Of a stretch of DNA of 64,000 nt, positions 27,704 through 37,202 are shown piece after piece. How positions within the stretch are numbered: position 1 is the first letter of the stretch; each line of letters starts with the position of its first letter. Under the pieces are notes generated by a model. It saw nothing but the letters and a program-made list of their open reading frames with translations. It was not told where the DNA came from and ran no database searches. The stretch is from NCBI GenBank assembly GCA_014075215.1, contig CP046177.1:496001-560000 (forward strand). The letters are read 5' to 3'. The position numbers and the translations under genes were made by a program. Source of the DNA: Flavobacteriaceae bacterium. GTDB lineage: Bacteria; Bacteroidota; Bacteroidia; Flavobacteriales; Flavobacteriaceae.

Positions 27704-29983
27704 ATGAAGAAGAAAAACAGACATTCTTACAAAAAATATATCAAGCGTTTTTGGATATTGGTACTTAGCGGCTTTGGAACCATCTTACTGCTATTTTTAC
27801 TGGCTTCCTGGGGAGCTTTTGGAGTACTTCCGACTTTTGAAGAGTTAGAAAATCCCGAGAAAAATTTAGCGACGGAAATTATTTCCGCAGACGGAAAAAC
27901 AATTGGAAAATATGCATACGAGAACAGGACTCCTGTAAGATACAAAAACCTGCCAAAAAACCTTGTAAATGCATTAGTTGCCACAGAAGACAAACGGTTT
28001 TATAGTCATTCCGGGGTTGATTTTAGAAGTACCGCCAGAGCTATTTTATATATGGGAAGAAAAGGGGGGTCAAGCACCATTACACAGCAATTAGCAAAGA
28101 TGCTTTTTACAGGAAGAGCGTCTAAAAATATTTTCCTGAGAGTCATTCAGAAAATGAAAGAATGGGCAGTTGCAGTTAAATTGGAACGTCAATACACAAA
28201 AGAGGAAATCATTACCATGTATTTAAACAAATATGATTTCCTAAACCAAGCTGTAGGAATACGGTCGGCGTCAAGAATTTATTTTGGTAAAGAACCCAAG
28301 GCATTAACGATAGAAGAATCAGCGGTATTGGTAGGGATGCTTAAAAACTCCTCTCTTTATAATCCCAGAAGAAGAAAAGCACTGGTTGAAAAAAGAAGAA
28401 ATGTGGTTTTAAAGCAGATGTACCGTAATGCGTTTTTGGACTTACCGGAAAAAGATTCCATTCAAAAAATCCCTCTCCAATTAAACTATAAACCTGAAAG
28501 CCATAATGATGGTTTGGCAACTTATTTTAGAGAATACTTAAGAGATTTTTTAAAAAAATGGGCAAAAGAAAACCCTAAACCTAACGGAGAGAGATATAAT
28601 ATAAATAGAGACGGGTTAAAAATTTACATAACGTTAGATTCCAGGATGCAACAATATGCAGAAGAAGCTGTGAAAGAACACATGGTAAATCTGCAAAAAT
28701 ATTTTTACAAAGATCAAAAGAAAAATAAAACAGCTCCTTTCTATGACCTGGAAGAAGAACAAATTGAATTGATTTTGTTAAGAGCAAAAAAGAATTCGGA
28801 GCGTTATCGGAAAATGAGACGGTCACAAAAATATTCTCAAGTGCAAATCGACTCTGCTTTTAATGCAAAAACCCAAATGAAAGTATTCTCTTGGAAAGGA
28901 GATATAGACACCATTATGACACCCAATGATTCTATAAAATATTACAAGTATTTTTTGCATTCGGCACTCCTTTCCATAGAACCGCAAACCGGACACATCA
29001 AAGCATGGGTTGGTGGGATCAATCATAAGCACTTCAAATACGACCATGTAAAACACGGGAAAAGACAGGTAGGATCTACATTTAAACCCTTTGTATATGC
29101 AACGGCCATAAACCAGCTGCGTTTATCTCCATGTGAAACCTATCCGATATCACCCTATACGATTCCAAAAGGGAGGCATGGACTTGCTGAAGCCTGGACA
29201 CCGGACGATTCCGGAAAAATATTTGGAGGAGAACTAACATTAAAAGAAGCTTTGGCCAAATCTATCAATACGATGTCAGCTCGCCTTATAGATATGGTAA
29301 ACCCCAAAAATGTAGTGCGTTTGGCGAAATCCGCAGGAATAGAAAACAGAGTTCCGGAAGTACCGGCGATTGCCTTAGGGGCCGTAGAACTTACCCTGAT
29401 GGAAATGACAAGTGCTTATGCTACGTTTGCAAACAAAGGCCTTCGGGTAGAACCCGGTATGATTACCCGAATTGAAGATAAAAACGGAACGATATTAGCT
29501 CAATTTACACCTAAAACAAAAGAAGTAATGAGCGAGGAATCTGCCTATGTGATTTTAGACTTATTAAAAGGTGTAACCATGTATGGTTCAGGTGTTCGAT
29601 TGAGGACAAAAGAACACTACCTGAAAGAGGTTATCACAGGGTTTCCGTATGAATTTACAAATCCGATTGCCGGAAAAACCGGGACCAGCCAAAATCATAC
29701 GGACGGGTGGTTTATGGGAGTAGTACCTAACCTTGCTACGGGAGTCTGGACAGGAGGAGAAGATAATGCCATTCACTTCGAAAATTTAGCAGAAGGACAG
29801 GGCGCAACAATGTCGCTGCCTTCTTGGGCAATATTTATGCAGAAGGTATATGCCAACGAAACGTTAAATATAAGTAAGGAAGATTTTGAAAAACCGGAAT
29901 ATGTAGGAATCAATTTAAACTGCGGTTCAGGAAAAAAAGATGAAGAAATACATCCTGTAAAAGATGATGATACGGATTTTTAA
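27704..29983 (+). CDS. Penicillin-binding protein 1A (bifunctional)
   Basis: This class A enzyme polymerises glycan strands and cross-links them at the outer face of the inner membrane. The product of 759 residues has one N-terminal membrane helix (about 14-37), a GT51 domain with its catalytic Glu near 93 (ATEDKRFYSHSG) and GSSTITQQLAKMLF, and a transpeptidase domain with Ser458 in GSTFKPF, a SxN motif in SIN, and KTGTS near 657. A TTG six codons upstream is in frame, but the ATG right after the gldH stop is a better start. No unusual features. Confidence 0.95.
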   Translation: MKKKNRHSYKKYIKRFWILVLSGFGTILLLFLLASWGAFGVLPTFEELENPEKNLATEIISADGKTIGKYAYENRTPVRYKNLPKNLVNALVATEDKRFYSHSGVDFRSTARAILYMGRKGGSSTITQQLAKMLFTGRASKNIFLRVIQKMKEWAVAVKLERQYTKEEIITMYLNKYDFLNQAVGIRSASRIYFGKEPKALTIEESAVLVGMLKNSSLYNPRRRKALVEKRRNVVLKQMYRNAFLDLPEKDSIQKIPLQLNYKPESHNDGLATYFREYLRDFLKKWAKENPKPNGERYNINRDGLKIYITLDSRMQQYAEEAVKEHMVNLQKYFYKDQKKNKTAPFYDLEEEQIELILLRAKKNSERYRKMRRSQKYSQVQIDSAFNAKTQMKVFSWKGDIDTIMTPNDSIKYYKYFLHSALLSIEPQTGHIKAWVGGINHKHFKYDHVKHGKRQVGSTFKPFVYATAINQLRLSPCETYPISPYTIPKGRHGLAEAWTPDDSGKIFGGELTLKEALAKSINTMSARLIDMVNPKNVVRLAKSAGIENRVPEVPAIALGAVELTLMEMTSAYATFANKGLRVEPGMITRIEDKNGTILAQFTPKTKEVMSEESAYVILDLLKGVTMYGSGVRLRTKEHYLKEVITGFPYEFTNPIAGKTGTSQNHTDGWFMGVVPNLATGVWTGGEDNAIHFENLAEGQGATMSLPSWAIFMQKVYANETLNISKEDFEKPEYVGINLNCGSGKKDEEIHPVKDDDTDF

Positions 29984-30105
29984 TACTATATTACTTTCGA
30001 GCATGTAAAAATGAAATTAGAAAATGATCCGTTTTGAGCATAATAAAGTAATTTGGATTTGTGATATCTTTATAAAAATGATTTCAGCGTTTCAACACAA
30101 ACAAA

Positions 30106-30810
30106 ATGATACATAAAGAAGTAAAAAATGTTCAGGAAGCCCTTGAAGGAGTTACCAGTGGAATGACTTTAATGTTAGGAGGTTTTGGGCTATGTGGAAT
30201 TCCTGAAAATGCCATAGGAGAGCTGGTCAGGTTGGGTGTAAAAGGCCTTACCTGCATCTCTAACAATGCCGGAGTAGACGATTTTGGATTAGGCCTTTTA
30301 CTACAGCATAAGCAAATACGAAAAATGATTTCATCTTATGTAGGCGAAAATGATGAATTTGAGAGGCAGATGCTTTCAGGTGAACTTGAAGTAGAATTAA
30401 CACCACAAGGTACATTAGCGGAAAAATGCAGAGCTGCCCAAGCAGGATTTCCTGCATTTTATACTCCGGCAGGTTACGGAACCGAAGTAGCCGAAGGAAA
30501 AGAAACCAGAGAGTTCAACGGTAAAATGTACGTATTAGAACTTGCTTATACAGCAGACTTCTCTTTTGTAAAAGCGTGGAAAGGAGATAGCACAGGCAAT
30601 TTAATTTTTAAAGGGACAGCACGTAATTTTAATCCGTGTATGTGTGGCTCTGCTCATATAACTGTGGCAGAAGTAGAAGAGTTAGTTCCCGTTGGAACAT
30701 TGGACCCAAATCATATTCACATCCCCGGAATTTTTGTACAGCGAATTTTTCAAGGCGAGAAATATGAAAAAAGAATTGAACAACGAACAATCCGCAAACG
30801 AGAATTATAA
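30106..30810 (+). CDS. scoA: 3-oxoacid CoA-transferase subunit A
   Basis: Together with the next gene this makes a succinyl-CoA:3-ketoacid CoA transferase, which activates acetoacetate with CoA from succinyl-CoA. The 234-residue subunit has the family signature MLGGFGLCGIPEN near residue 23-35 and FYTPAGYGT. The subunit B gene begins at the last base of this one (ATAATG arrangement), so translation is coupled and equal amounts are expected. Confidence 0.93.
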   Translation: MIHKEVKNVQEALEGVTSGMTLMLGGFGLCGIPENAIGELVRLGVKGLTCISNNAGVDDFGLGLLLQHKQIRKMISSYVGENDEFERQMLSGELEVELTPQGTLAEKCRAAQAGFPAFYTPAGYGTEVAEGKETREFNGKMYVLELAYTADFSFVKAWKGDSTGNLIFKGTARNFNPCMCGSAHITVAEVEELVPVGTLDPNHIHIPGIFVQRIFQGEKYEKRIEQRTIRKREL

Positions 30811-31463
30811 TGTTAGACAAAAACGGAATCGCTAAAAGAATAGCAAAAGAAGTAAAAAACGGTTACTATGTAAACTTAGGGATAGGAATTCCTACACTGG
30901 TTGCCAATTTTGTACAAGAAGATTTGGAAGTTGAATTTCAGAGCGAAAACGGTGTTTTAGGCATGGGGCCTTTTCCTTTTGAAGGTGAAGAAGATGCAGA
31001 TATTATCAATGCGGGAAAACAAACCGTCACGACAATGCCGGGTGCCAGTTTTTTTGATTCTGCTACCAGTTTTTCCATGATACGCGGAAAACATGTACAC
31101 CTGACCATCCTGGGAGCAATGGAGGTTGCAGAAAACGGAGATATTGCCAACTGGAAAATTCCGGGGGAAATGGTAAAAGGAATGGGAGGTGCAATGGATT
31201 TAGTAGCCTCTGCAGATAGTATTATTGTTGCCATGATGCATACCAATAAAAAAGGAGCATCAAAATTGCTAAAACGCTGTTCGTTACCTTTAACAGGTGT
31301 AGGATGTGTTACAAAGGTAGTTACTAATCTGGCAGTAATGGAAATTAAAAACAATCAATTTCATTTACTTGAAAGAGCTCCGGGAGCTCGTATAGAAGAT
31401 ATTCAAAATGCTACGGAAGGAACATTGGTGGTTGGAGATCATATCCCTGAAATGAATATATAA
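30810..31463 (+). CDS. scoB: 3-oxoacid CoA-transferase subunit B
   Basis: The 217-residue subunit carries the catalytic glutamate in the SENGVLGMGP motif (near residue 50), which forms the covalent CoA thioester. NLGIGIPTLVANFV and MVKGMGGAMDLV are further family segments. It follows scoA directly. After its stop there is no clear terminator, and a family B element begins about 40 bases later. Confidence 0.94.
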   Translation: MLDKNGIAKRIAKEVKNGYYVNLGIGIPTLVANFVQEDLEVEFQSENGVLGMGPFPFEGEEDADIINAGKQTVTTMPGASFFDSATSFSMIRGKHVHLTILGAMEVAENGDIANWKIPGEMVKGMGGAMDLVASADSIIVAMMHTNKKGASKLLKRCSLPLTGVGCVTKVVTNLAVMEIKNNQFHLLERAPGARIEDIQNATEGTLVVGDHIPEMNI

Positions 31464-31503
31464 TAACCTAGGAAAGAAAAAAAGTCAAGGTGAGGTCATT
31501 AAA

Positions 31504-31665
31504 GAGACCTTTGCAGAATTGATTTGACAAAAAAGTTCGACGCCCGAAGAAAATTTTCAACCGGAATAACCTGTTGGTTTTGAGGATTTAAAATTTTCGA
31601 GAAGGAAGAAATTTGAAGTCAAATCAATTTAAATACGGAATATATCACTATTTTGCAAAGGTTTC
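31504..31665. repeat. Inverted-repeat element, family B, full copy
   Basis: A 162-bp non-coding unit from GAGACCTTTGC to GCAAAGGTTTC, nearly identical to the copy at 34053. TTAAA lies on the left side and TAAAA on the right, close to a 5-bp target duplication. The remaining 200 bases before the exonuclease gene are AT-rich and hold nothing I recognise. Confidence 0.88.
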
Positions 31666-31872
31666 TAAAAGTAAAAACTAAAATACAGTTAAGAAAATAA
31701 TCATTGAATAGCTGTTTAGATATCTAAAAGGAATTAGTAGAAAATTTTTTTAAACCTTTGGATCTTTCAATTTTTTTACTATGTATCCAAGAAATATAAT
31801 TAGGTATCATAACGGACAATCAAAAGTAATAAAACCCTTTTTTAAAGAAGCAAAAAGCATACACAGATTTTG

Positions 31873-32634
31873 ATGAAAATAATGTCTTATAATGTTAACG
31901 GAATCCGAGCAGCACTTAAAAAAGGCTTTTTAGATTGGCTGCGAAAAGCAAATCCGGATGTTATCTGTATTCAGGAAACTAAAGCCCATAAAGAGCAGTT
32001 AGACACTGAAGCATTTGAAGCTGCCGGATATCCATATCATTATTGGTTTTCAGCACAAAAAAGAGGCTATTCAGGTGTAGCTGTTTTTTGTAAAGGAAAA
32101 CCGAACCATATAGCATATGGGACAGGAATTGAAACGATGGATTTTGAAGGAAGAAACCTTCGGGTAGATTATGACACCGTTTCTATTATGAGTTTGTATA
32201 TTCCTTCCGGTACAAATTTAGATCGGTTGGAATTTAAGCTGAAATACATGGCAGATTTTCAGGAATATATACATAAACTAAAACAAGAAATTCCGAACTT
32301 GGTCATTTGCGGAGATTATAATATTTGTCATGAAGAAATAGATATCCATAACCCGAAAATGAAAAATGTTTCCGGATTCTTACCTGTAGAACGAGAATGG
32401 ATTGGCAACTTTATTAATAGCGGTTTTACAGACAGCTTTCGTCATTTAAATAAAGATCCTCACCGCTATAGTTGGTGGAGTTACAGAGCAAATGCCAGAG
32501 CAAATAATAAAGGTTGGAGAATTGATTATAATATGGTTTCCGAACCGTTAAAAAATACCATTACAAGAGCATATATTTTACCCGAAGCAGAACATTCGGA
32601 CCACTGCCCGATTGCAGTAGAACTTAATATCTAA
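31873..32634 (+). CDS. xth: Exodeoxyribonuclease III (AP endonuclease)
   Basis: The enzyme cuts DNA at abasic sites and removes blocked 3' ends in base excision repair. The 253-residue product has the family's MSYNVNGIRAAL start, the metal-binding Glu in CIQETKAH, ICGDYNICHEEIDIHNP, the GWRIDYNMVS segment, and the catalytic His in HSDHCPIAVEL at the C-terminus. The ATG at 31873 is preferred over an in-frame TTG one codon upstream. The lytic transglycosylase gene follows after 11 bases. Confidence 0.95.
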   Translation: MKIMSYNVNGIRAALKKGFLDWLRKANPDVICIQETKAHKEQLDTEAFEAAGYPYHYWFSAQKRGYSGVAVFCKGKPNHIAYGTGIETMDFEGRNLRVDYDTVSIMSLYIPSGTNLDRLEFKLKYMADFQEYIHKLKQEIPNLVICGDYNICHEEIDIHNPKMKNVSGFLPVEREWIGNFINSGFTDSFRHLNKDPHRYSWWSYRANARANNKGWRIDYNMVSEPLKNTITRAYILPEAEHSDHCPIAVELNI

Positions 32635-32645
32635 TCATTAATCGT

Positions 32646-33935
32646 ATGAAAACCCCCCTGCTCATTATATGTAGTATTCTCTTTAGTTTGAGTTTGAATG
32701 CTCAATTGCATAAAGACGCTTTGTCCCTAGAAAAAAATATTGTCAAAACTTCTAAAGAAGCATTGTTTTCCGATGTAGACATTGCCCGTATAGACAGCTT
32801 GGTTTTAGACGCTAAATTTAACTCTCCTCTGTACGATACAGCAGCATATTTTATAAGAGATATCGCTACAAAAGAGGTGTCGTCTGTCCAATTAGCAGCA
32901 ACTGTTTTAAAAAAACGCCTGGCAGCTATTAATGCTAAAACACCTTTTCATATTGCATACAACCCTGCACTGGAGAGGGTCATTAAATCGTATTTAAAAT
33001 ATCGCAGGAAGTACTATCCGAATTTAATGGCAAGGGCAACATACTACTTCCCAATGTTTGAAAAATACTTAGACCAATACAATATTCCTTTGGAAATGAA
33101 ATATTTGGCAATTGTAGAATCTGCATTATACCCAAAAGCCAAATCAAGAGTGGGTGCTAAGGGCTTATGGCAGTTTATGTATCAAACAGGAAAACAATAC
33201 AAGTTAAAAGTGAGTTCTTATGTTGATGAACGCCAGGATCCCGTAAAATCTACCATTGCAGCCTGTGAATACCTAAGTGATCTGTACAAAATTTTCGGCG
33301 ACTGGGATCTGGCTTTAGCTGCCTATAATTCAGGCCCGGGAAATGTTTCCAAAGCAATTAAAAGATCCGGAGGATATAAGAACTACTGGAATATTCGCCG
33401 ATATTTGCCAAGAGAAACAGCAGGTTATGTACCTGCTTTTTATGCAACCATGTATTTGTTTGAGTATGCCAAAGAACACCATTTAAGTAAAAACATTCCG
33501 AAAATATATCATTTTGAAACAGATACTATCCATGTTAAACGCACAATAAGTTTTAAACAAATATCAGAAAAAACAGGAATAGATATAAAAGTACTCTCTT
33601 TTTTAAACCCTTCTTATAAGTTAAATACGATTCCATATATAAAAAATAAAAATTATACGGTAACCATTCCTAAAATAGCTACCATAGGGTTCTTAAAAAC
33701 CGAAAAAGAATTATATGCATTGGCAGACAGAAATGATGCAAAAAGAGAAAAACCACTTCCCAAATACTTTGAGGTGGATAAAAGGGTTCGCTACAGAGTG
33801 AGGCGTGGAGATTATCTGGGGAAAATAGCTCGTAGGTTTGGAGTGCGAATAAGTCAGATAAAAAAATGGAACGGTTTGAGAAGCAATCATTTAAGAATAG
33901 GGCAGAGGCTGAGTATTTACCCTAGGAGAATTTGA
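32646..33935 (+). CDS. Membrane-bound lytic transglycosylase with LysM domain (MltD-like)
   Basis: Lytic transglycosylases cleave peptidoglycan glycan strands to make room for growth or for large envelope machines. The 429-residue protein has a signal peptide (about 1-19), an SLT domain around 130-270 with the catalytic Glu in AIVESALYPKAKSRVGAKG followed by LWQFM and AAYNSGPGNVSKAI, a degenerate LysM-like segment, and one clear LysM repeat at the C-terminus (YRVRRGDYLGKIARRFGV). It is probably co-transcribed with xth. Confidence 0.92.
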   Translation: MKTPLLIICSILFSLSLNAQLHKDALSLEKNIVKTSKEALFSDVDIARIDSLVLDAKFNSPLYDTAAYFIRDIATKEVSSVQLAATVLKKRLAAINAKTPFHIAYNPALERVIKSYLKYRRKYYPNLMARATYYFPMFEKYLDQYNIPLEMKYLAIVESALYPKAKSRVGAKGLWQFMYQTGKQYKLKVSSYVDERQDPVKSTIAACEYLSDLYKIFGDWDLALAAYNSGPGNVSKAIKRSGGYKNYWNIRRYLPRETAGYVPAFYATMYLFEYAKEHHLSKNIPKIYHFETDTIHVKRTISFKQISEKTGIDIKVLSFLNPSYKLNTIPYIKNKNYTVTIPKIATIGFLKTEKELYALADRNDAKREKPLPKYFEVDKRVRYRVRRGDYLGKIARRFGVRISQIKKWNGLRSNHLRIGQRLSIYPRRI

Positions 33936-34052
33936 ACGCCTAAATCAAATAAAAAAAGCCATAGAAAAACAAAACTCTTAAAAAATAGTGTTTAAATAAT
34001 TGACATTGGAATACTATTTGAGACAAAAAATATGGTGATGAACTCATTTAAA

Positions 34053-34215
34053 GAGACCTTTGCAGCATTGATTTGGCAAAAAAAGTTCGACGTCCGAAGA
34101 ACATTTTCAACCGGAATAACCTGTTGGTTTTGAGTATTTAAAATTTTCGAGGAGGAAGAAATTTGAAGTCAAATCAATTTTAATACGGAATATATCACTA
34201 TTTTGCAAAGGTCTC
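34053..34215. repeat. Inverted-repeat element, family B, with 5-bp target duplication, inserted in a family A end
   Basis: A 163-bp unit flanked directly by TTAAA at 34048-34052 and 34216-34220. The left flank is GAACTCATTTAAA; joining across the element gives GAACTCATTTAAACT, the terminal repeat of family A. The gene downstream starts 22 bases after the element, so the element supplies most of its upstream region. Confidence 0.88.
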
Positions 34216-34237
34216 TTAAACTAAAAAAACAGGCAGT

Positions 34238-35221
34238 ATGAAAAAAATAATAGCGGTTATATGTATATTCTTTTTACATACTTCCTGCGGAGGCAATGAC
34301 TCATTTGTGATGCCTCCTTCTGTTGGTAATATTAACCATGTTCTTGTTGTAATAAAAGGGAACCTGTGGAAAGGAAGTGTAGGAGATGAAATAAAGAAAT
34401 CTTTAAGTAAATTACAAAGAGAGCTACCACAAGAAGAACCTGTCTTATCACTATTGCACGTCGAACCGAATAAATTTTCAAATATCATTCAAAGAAATCG
34501 CAATATTCTGATCATAGAAGAAAGAGCAGACGAAATGTTTAAAACGATAAAAAATAAGTATGCCGGCCCGCAAACCATTGTATATATTTCAGCAAAAAAC
34601 AAAGAAGAAATCAAACGTGTTATTTCGGAAAAAGGGAAAGAAATTGTTGCTATTTTCAGAACGGCTGATATCTTACAGACACAAAGGGTATTTAGAGCCA
34701 AGAAAATAAATGATATATTGTATAAAACCGTAAAGAATTTAAATATTTCTTTAACTATCCCCGAAGAATACAGAACGGTAGATGATACAGGGGAGTTTTT
34801 ATGGTTGCGTCATCGCTTGAAAAGCGGAATAGCAAAAGGAGCAGGAAGTAACAATATCATAGTTTATGCATTGCCACTAACAGACACCTCTGTAATGAGA
34901 GCTAGTATAGCTCAAATAAGAGATTCTATTGGAGAAAGATATATCCCCGGTGCAAGAGAAGGCATGTATATGATTACCGAAAAAGCCTATACTCCGGAAA
35001 CCTTAGCTATAGAATTAAAAGGATATAAAGCTTTTGAGACCAGAGGCAAATGGGAAGTGAAGAATGCATTTATGGCAGGTCCTTTTGTAAACTACACCAT
35101 TTTAGATAAAAAAAATAACAGATGGTTAATTGTAGAAGGTTTTACGTATGCTCCGTCAGTTGATAAAAGAGATCTTTTATTTGAATTAGAAGCAATTGCA
35201 AAATCAGTAATCATAAAGTGA
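34238..35221 (+). CDS. DUF4837 family lipoprotein
   Basis: The 327-residue protein has a lipoprotein signal with the lipobox Cys near residue 17 (IFFLHTSCGGND) and the domain recognised in Flavobacteriia as DUF4837, with GNLWKGSVGDEIKKSLS near the start and AFETRGKWEVKNAFMAGPF near the end. Function is unknown; the family is widespread and conserved in gliding Flavobacteriia. A family B element lies directly upstream and no independent promoter can be discerned beyond it. Confidence 0.82.
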   Translation: MKKIIAVICIFFLHTSCGGNDSFVMPPSVGNINHVLVVIKGNLWKGSVGDEIKKSLSKLQRELPQEEPVLSLLHVEPNKFSNIIQRNRNILIIEERADEMFKTIKNKYAGPQTIVYISAKNKEEIKRVISEKGKEIVAIFRTADILQTQRVFRAKKINDILYKTVKNLNISLTIPEEYRTVDDTGEFLWLRHRLKSGIAKGAGSNNIIVYALPLTDTSVMRASIAQIRDSIGERYIPGAREGMYMITEKAYTPETLAIELKGYKAFETRGKWEVKNAFMAGPFVNYTILDKKNNRWLIVEGFTYAPSVDKRDLLFELEAIAKSVIIK

Positions 35222-35300
35222 TATATATATTTCTAAGTAAACATTTCAAAATCAAATGTTTATTTTTTATATATTTGAACTTAACTAAAAACTTTACATT

Positions 35301-35801
35301 ATGGATACGAACTATTTAATTCTTGCACTAGCTGCATTAGTACCCCTGGTAATGGGCTTTATTTGGTATGGCCCCATGCTATTTCAGAAAGCCTGGATGA
35401 AACAAATGGGTTTTACGGAAGAATCTTTAAAAGGCGGAAACATGGCTTTTATTTTTATTTTAAGCTATGTATTTAGTTTTATGTTAGCCATGTTATTACA
35501 ATTATCTGTCATTCATCAAACAGGAGTTTTCTCTACTCTAACCGGAGAACCGGGATTCATGGATAAAACAGGAGAAGTATATACCTATTTTCAGGATTTT
35601 ATGGCGACCTACGGAGACCGCTTCAGAACATTTAAACACGGAGCTTTACACGGAGCTTTAACAGGTATTTTTCTAATACTTCCCGTATTGGCAACTCAAG
35701 CCATGTTTGAGCGTAAAACCGCTAAATATGTGCTTATTAATGTTGGCTATTGGACCATAACACTTGCCATAATGGGAGGTATTCTTTGCCAGTGGGTATA
35801 A
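35301..35801 (+). CDS. DUF1761 family membrane protein
   Basis: The 166-residue protein has four hydrophobic segments, starting with NYLILALAALVPLVMGFIWYG, and the family pattern WYGPMLFQKAWMKQMG. Function is unknown. A TATATTTG sequence at 35270-35277 suits a -7 promoter element. The gene is followed by a family B element and then a hairpin terminator. Confidence 0.8.
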   Translation: MDTNYLILALAALVPLVMGFIWYGPMLFQKAWMKQMGFTEESLKGGNMAFIFILSYVFSFMLAMLLQLSVIHQTGVFSTLTGEPGFMDKTGEVYTYFQDFMATYGDRFRTFKHGALHGALTGIFLILPVLATQAMFERKTAKYVLINVGYWTITLAIMGGILCQWV

Positions 35802-35813
35802 TACCATTTCTGA

Positions 35814-35970
35814 AAGACCTTTGCAAAATTGATTTGGCAAAAAAGTTCGACGCCCGAAGAAAATTTTCAACCGGAATAACCTATTTGAGGATTTAAAATT
35901 TTCGAGAAGGAAGAAATTTGAAGTCAAATCAATTCAAACACAGAATATATCACTATTTTGCAAAGGTCTC
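35814..35970. repeat. Inverted-repeat element, family B, with 5-bp target duplication
   Basis: A 157-bp unit flanked by TCTGA at 35809-35813 and 35971-35975. It is slightly shorter than other copies because a few bases in the middle (the TTGGTTTTG part) are missing. It lies 12 bases after the stop of the DUF1761 gene and before that gene's terminator. Confidence 0.88.
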
Positions 35971-35992
35971 TCTGATTTAAAATTTTACATTG

Positions 35993-36040
35993 AAATCTCA
36001 CAGAATAACTAATTTGTTTCCATGTCTGTGAGATTTTTTT
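35993..36040 (+). terminator. Hairpin terminator between the DUF1761 gene and trpS
   Basis: An 11-bp perfect stem (AAATCTCACAG at 35993-36003 with CTGTGAGATTT at 36026-36036), a 22-base loop and a run of T. It ends plus-strand transcription before the convergent trpS. Confidence 0.75.
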
Positions 36041-36076
36041 AACCTTCATTACGAAGTTCTAACGCGTAATCCGGGT

Positions 36077-37045
36077 TTAATACCCTATTTTATTTCGGAC
36101 TCTTTGCAGTACGTCTTGAGCTACCTTTTTGGCTTTTAAAGCACCTGTATGGAGAATAGTATCGATCTCATTTTTATTTTCCATAAAATAAGTATACCGA
36201 TCTCTTATAGGATTAAATGAATCTAAAATAAGTTCGCATAATTCTTGTTTTGCATGCCCGTACCCATAATTGCCTCCTGTATAATTACTCCACATTTCAT
36301 GTATCTGTTTATCGGATGCCATTAATTTATACAATGCAAAAACATTGTCGGTATCGGGATTTTTAGGTTCTTCCAGTGGAGTACTGTCTGTCTTAATAGA
36401 CATGATTTGTTTTCGCAGTTTTTTTTCAGGTAAAAAAATATTGATGATATTATCCCTGGATTTACTCATTTTTTGACCATCTGTACCGGGGACTAATTTA
36501 GTATGTTCCTGAATTTTTGCATTGGGAGGGACTAATGTATTTCCTACTATATGATTAAATCTGTTAGCAACATCCCGGGTCATTTCCAGATGCTGCAATT
36601 GATCTTTCCCTACCGGAACAATTTCGGCATCATATAAAAGAATATCGGCAGCCATTAACATTGGATACGTAAATAAGCCTGTATTTACATCTGCAAGACG
36701 ATCTGCCTTGTCCTTAAAACTATGTGCTAAAGTCAACCTTTGATAAGGAAAAAAACAACTCAAATACCAAGTGAGTTCGGTTACTTCCGGAATATCACTT
36801 TGCCTGTAAAAGACAGTCTTGGAAACATCTAACCCACATGCTAGCCAGGTAGCTGCAGTACTATACGTATTTTCCCTCAATTCGTTTCCGTCTTTAATTT
36901 GAGTTAAAGAATGCATGTCTGCAATAAACAAAAACGATTCGTTTTTAGGGTTATTTGCCATTTCTATAGCAGGCAATATAGCCCCCAGTAAATTCCCTAG
37001 GTGCGGTGTTCCCGTACTCTGAACACCTGTTAAAATTCTGGACAT
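36077..37045 (-). CDS. trpS: Tryptophanyl-tRNA synthetase
   Basis: TrpS charges tRNA-Trp. The 322-residue product has the class I N-terminal motif TGVQSTGTPHLGNLLGA (HIGH variant HLGN), the DQLQHLEMTRDVANRFN segment of the family, and KMSKSRDN as the KMSKS loop. A TATTTTTG promoter-like element lies on the minus strand at 37063-37070, close before the ATG, giving a short leader. Confidence 0.96.
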   Translation of the reverse strand: MSRILTGVQSTGTPHLGNLLGAILPAIEMANNPKNESFLFIADMHSLTQIKDGNELRENTYSTAATWLACGLDVSKTVFYRQSDIPEVTELTWYLSCFFPYQRLTLAHSFKDKADRLADVNTGLFTYPMLMAADILLYDAEIVPVGKDQLQHLEMTRDVANRFNHIVGNTLVPPNAKIQEHTKLVPGTDGQKMSKSRDNIINIFLPEKKLRKQIMSIKTDSTPLEEPKNPDTDNVFALYKLMASDKQIHEMWSNYTGGNYGYGHAKQELCELILDSFNPIRDRYTYFMENKNEIDTILHTGALKAKKVAQDVLQRVRNKIGY

Positions 37046-37202
37046 TCAATATAATTTCGGAGCAAAAATACAGATTTCATAAGTAAATCGATTCTGATTT
37101 TAAAAATACTCAAATAAAAAACGGCTATTTTTAACGGGTAAATTTAAAATCAGAAATGGTATAAAATCAATCAAACAAAAGAATATTACTACATTCGCAA
37201 TT

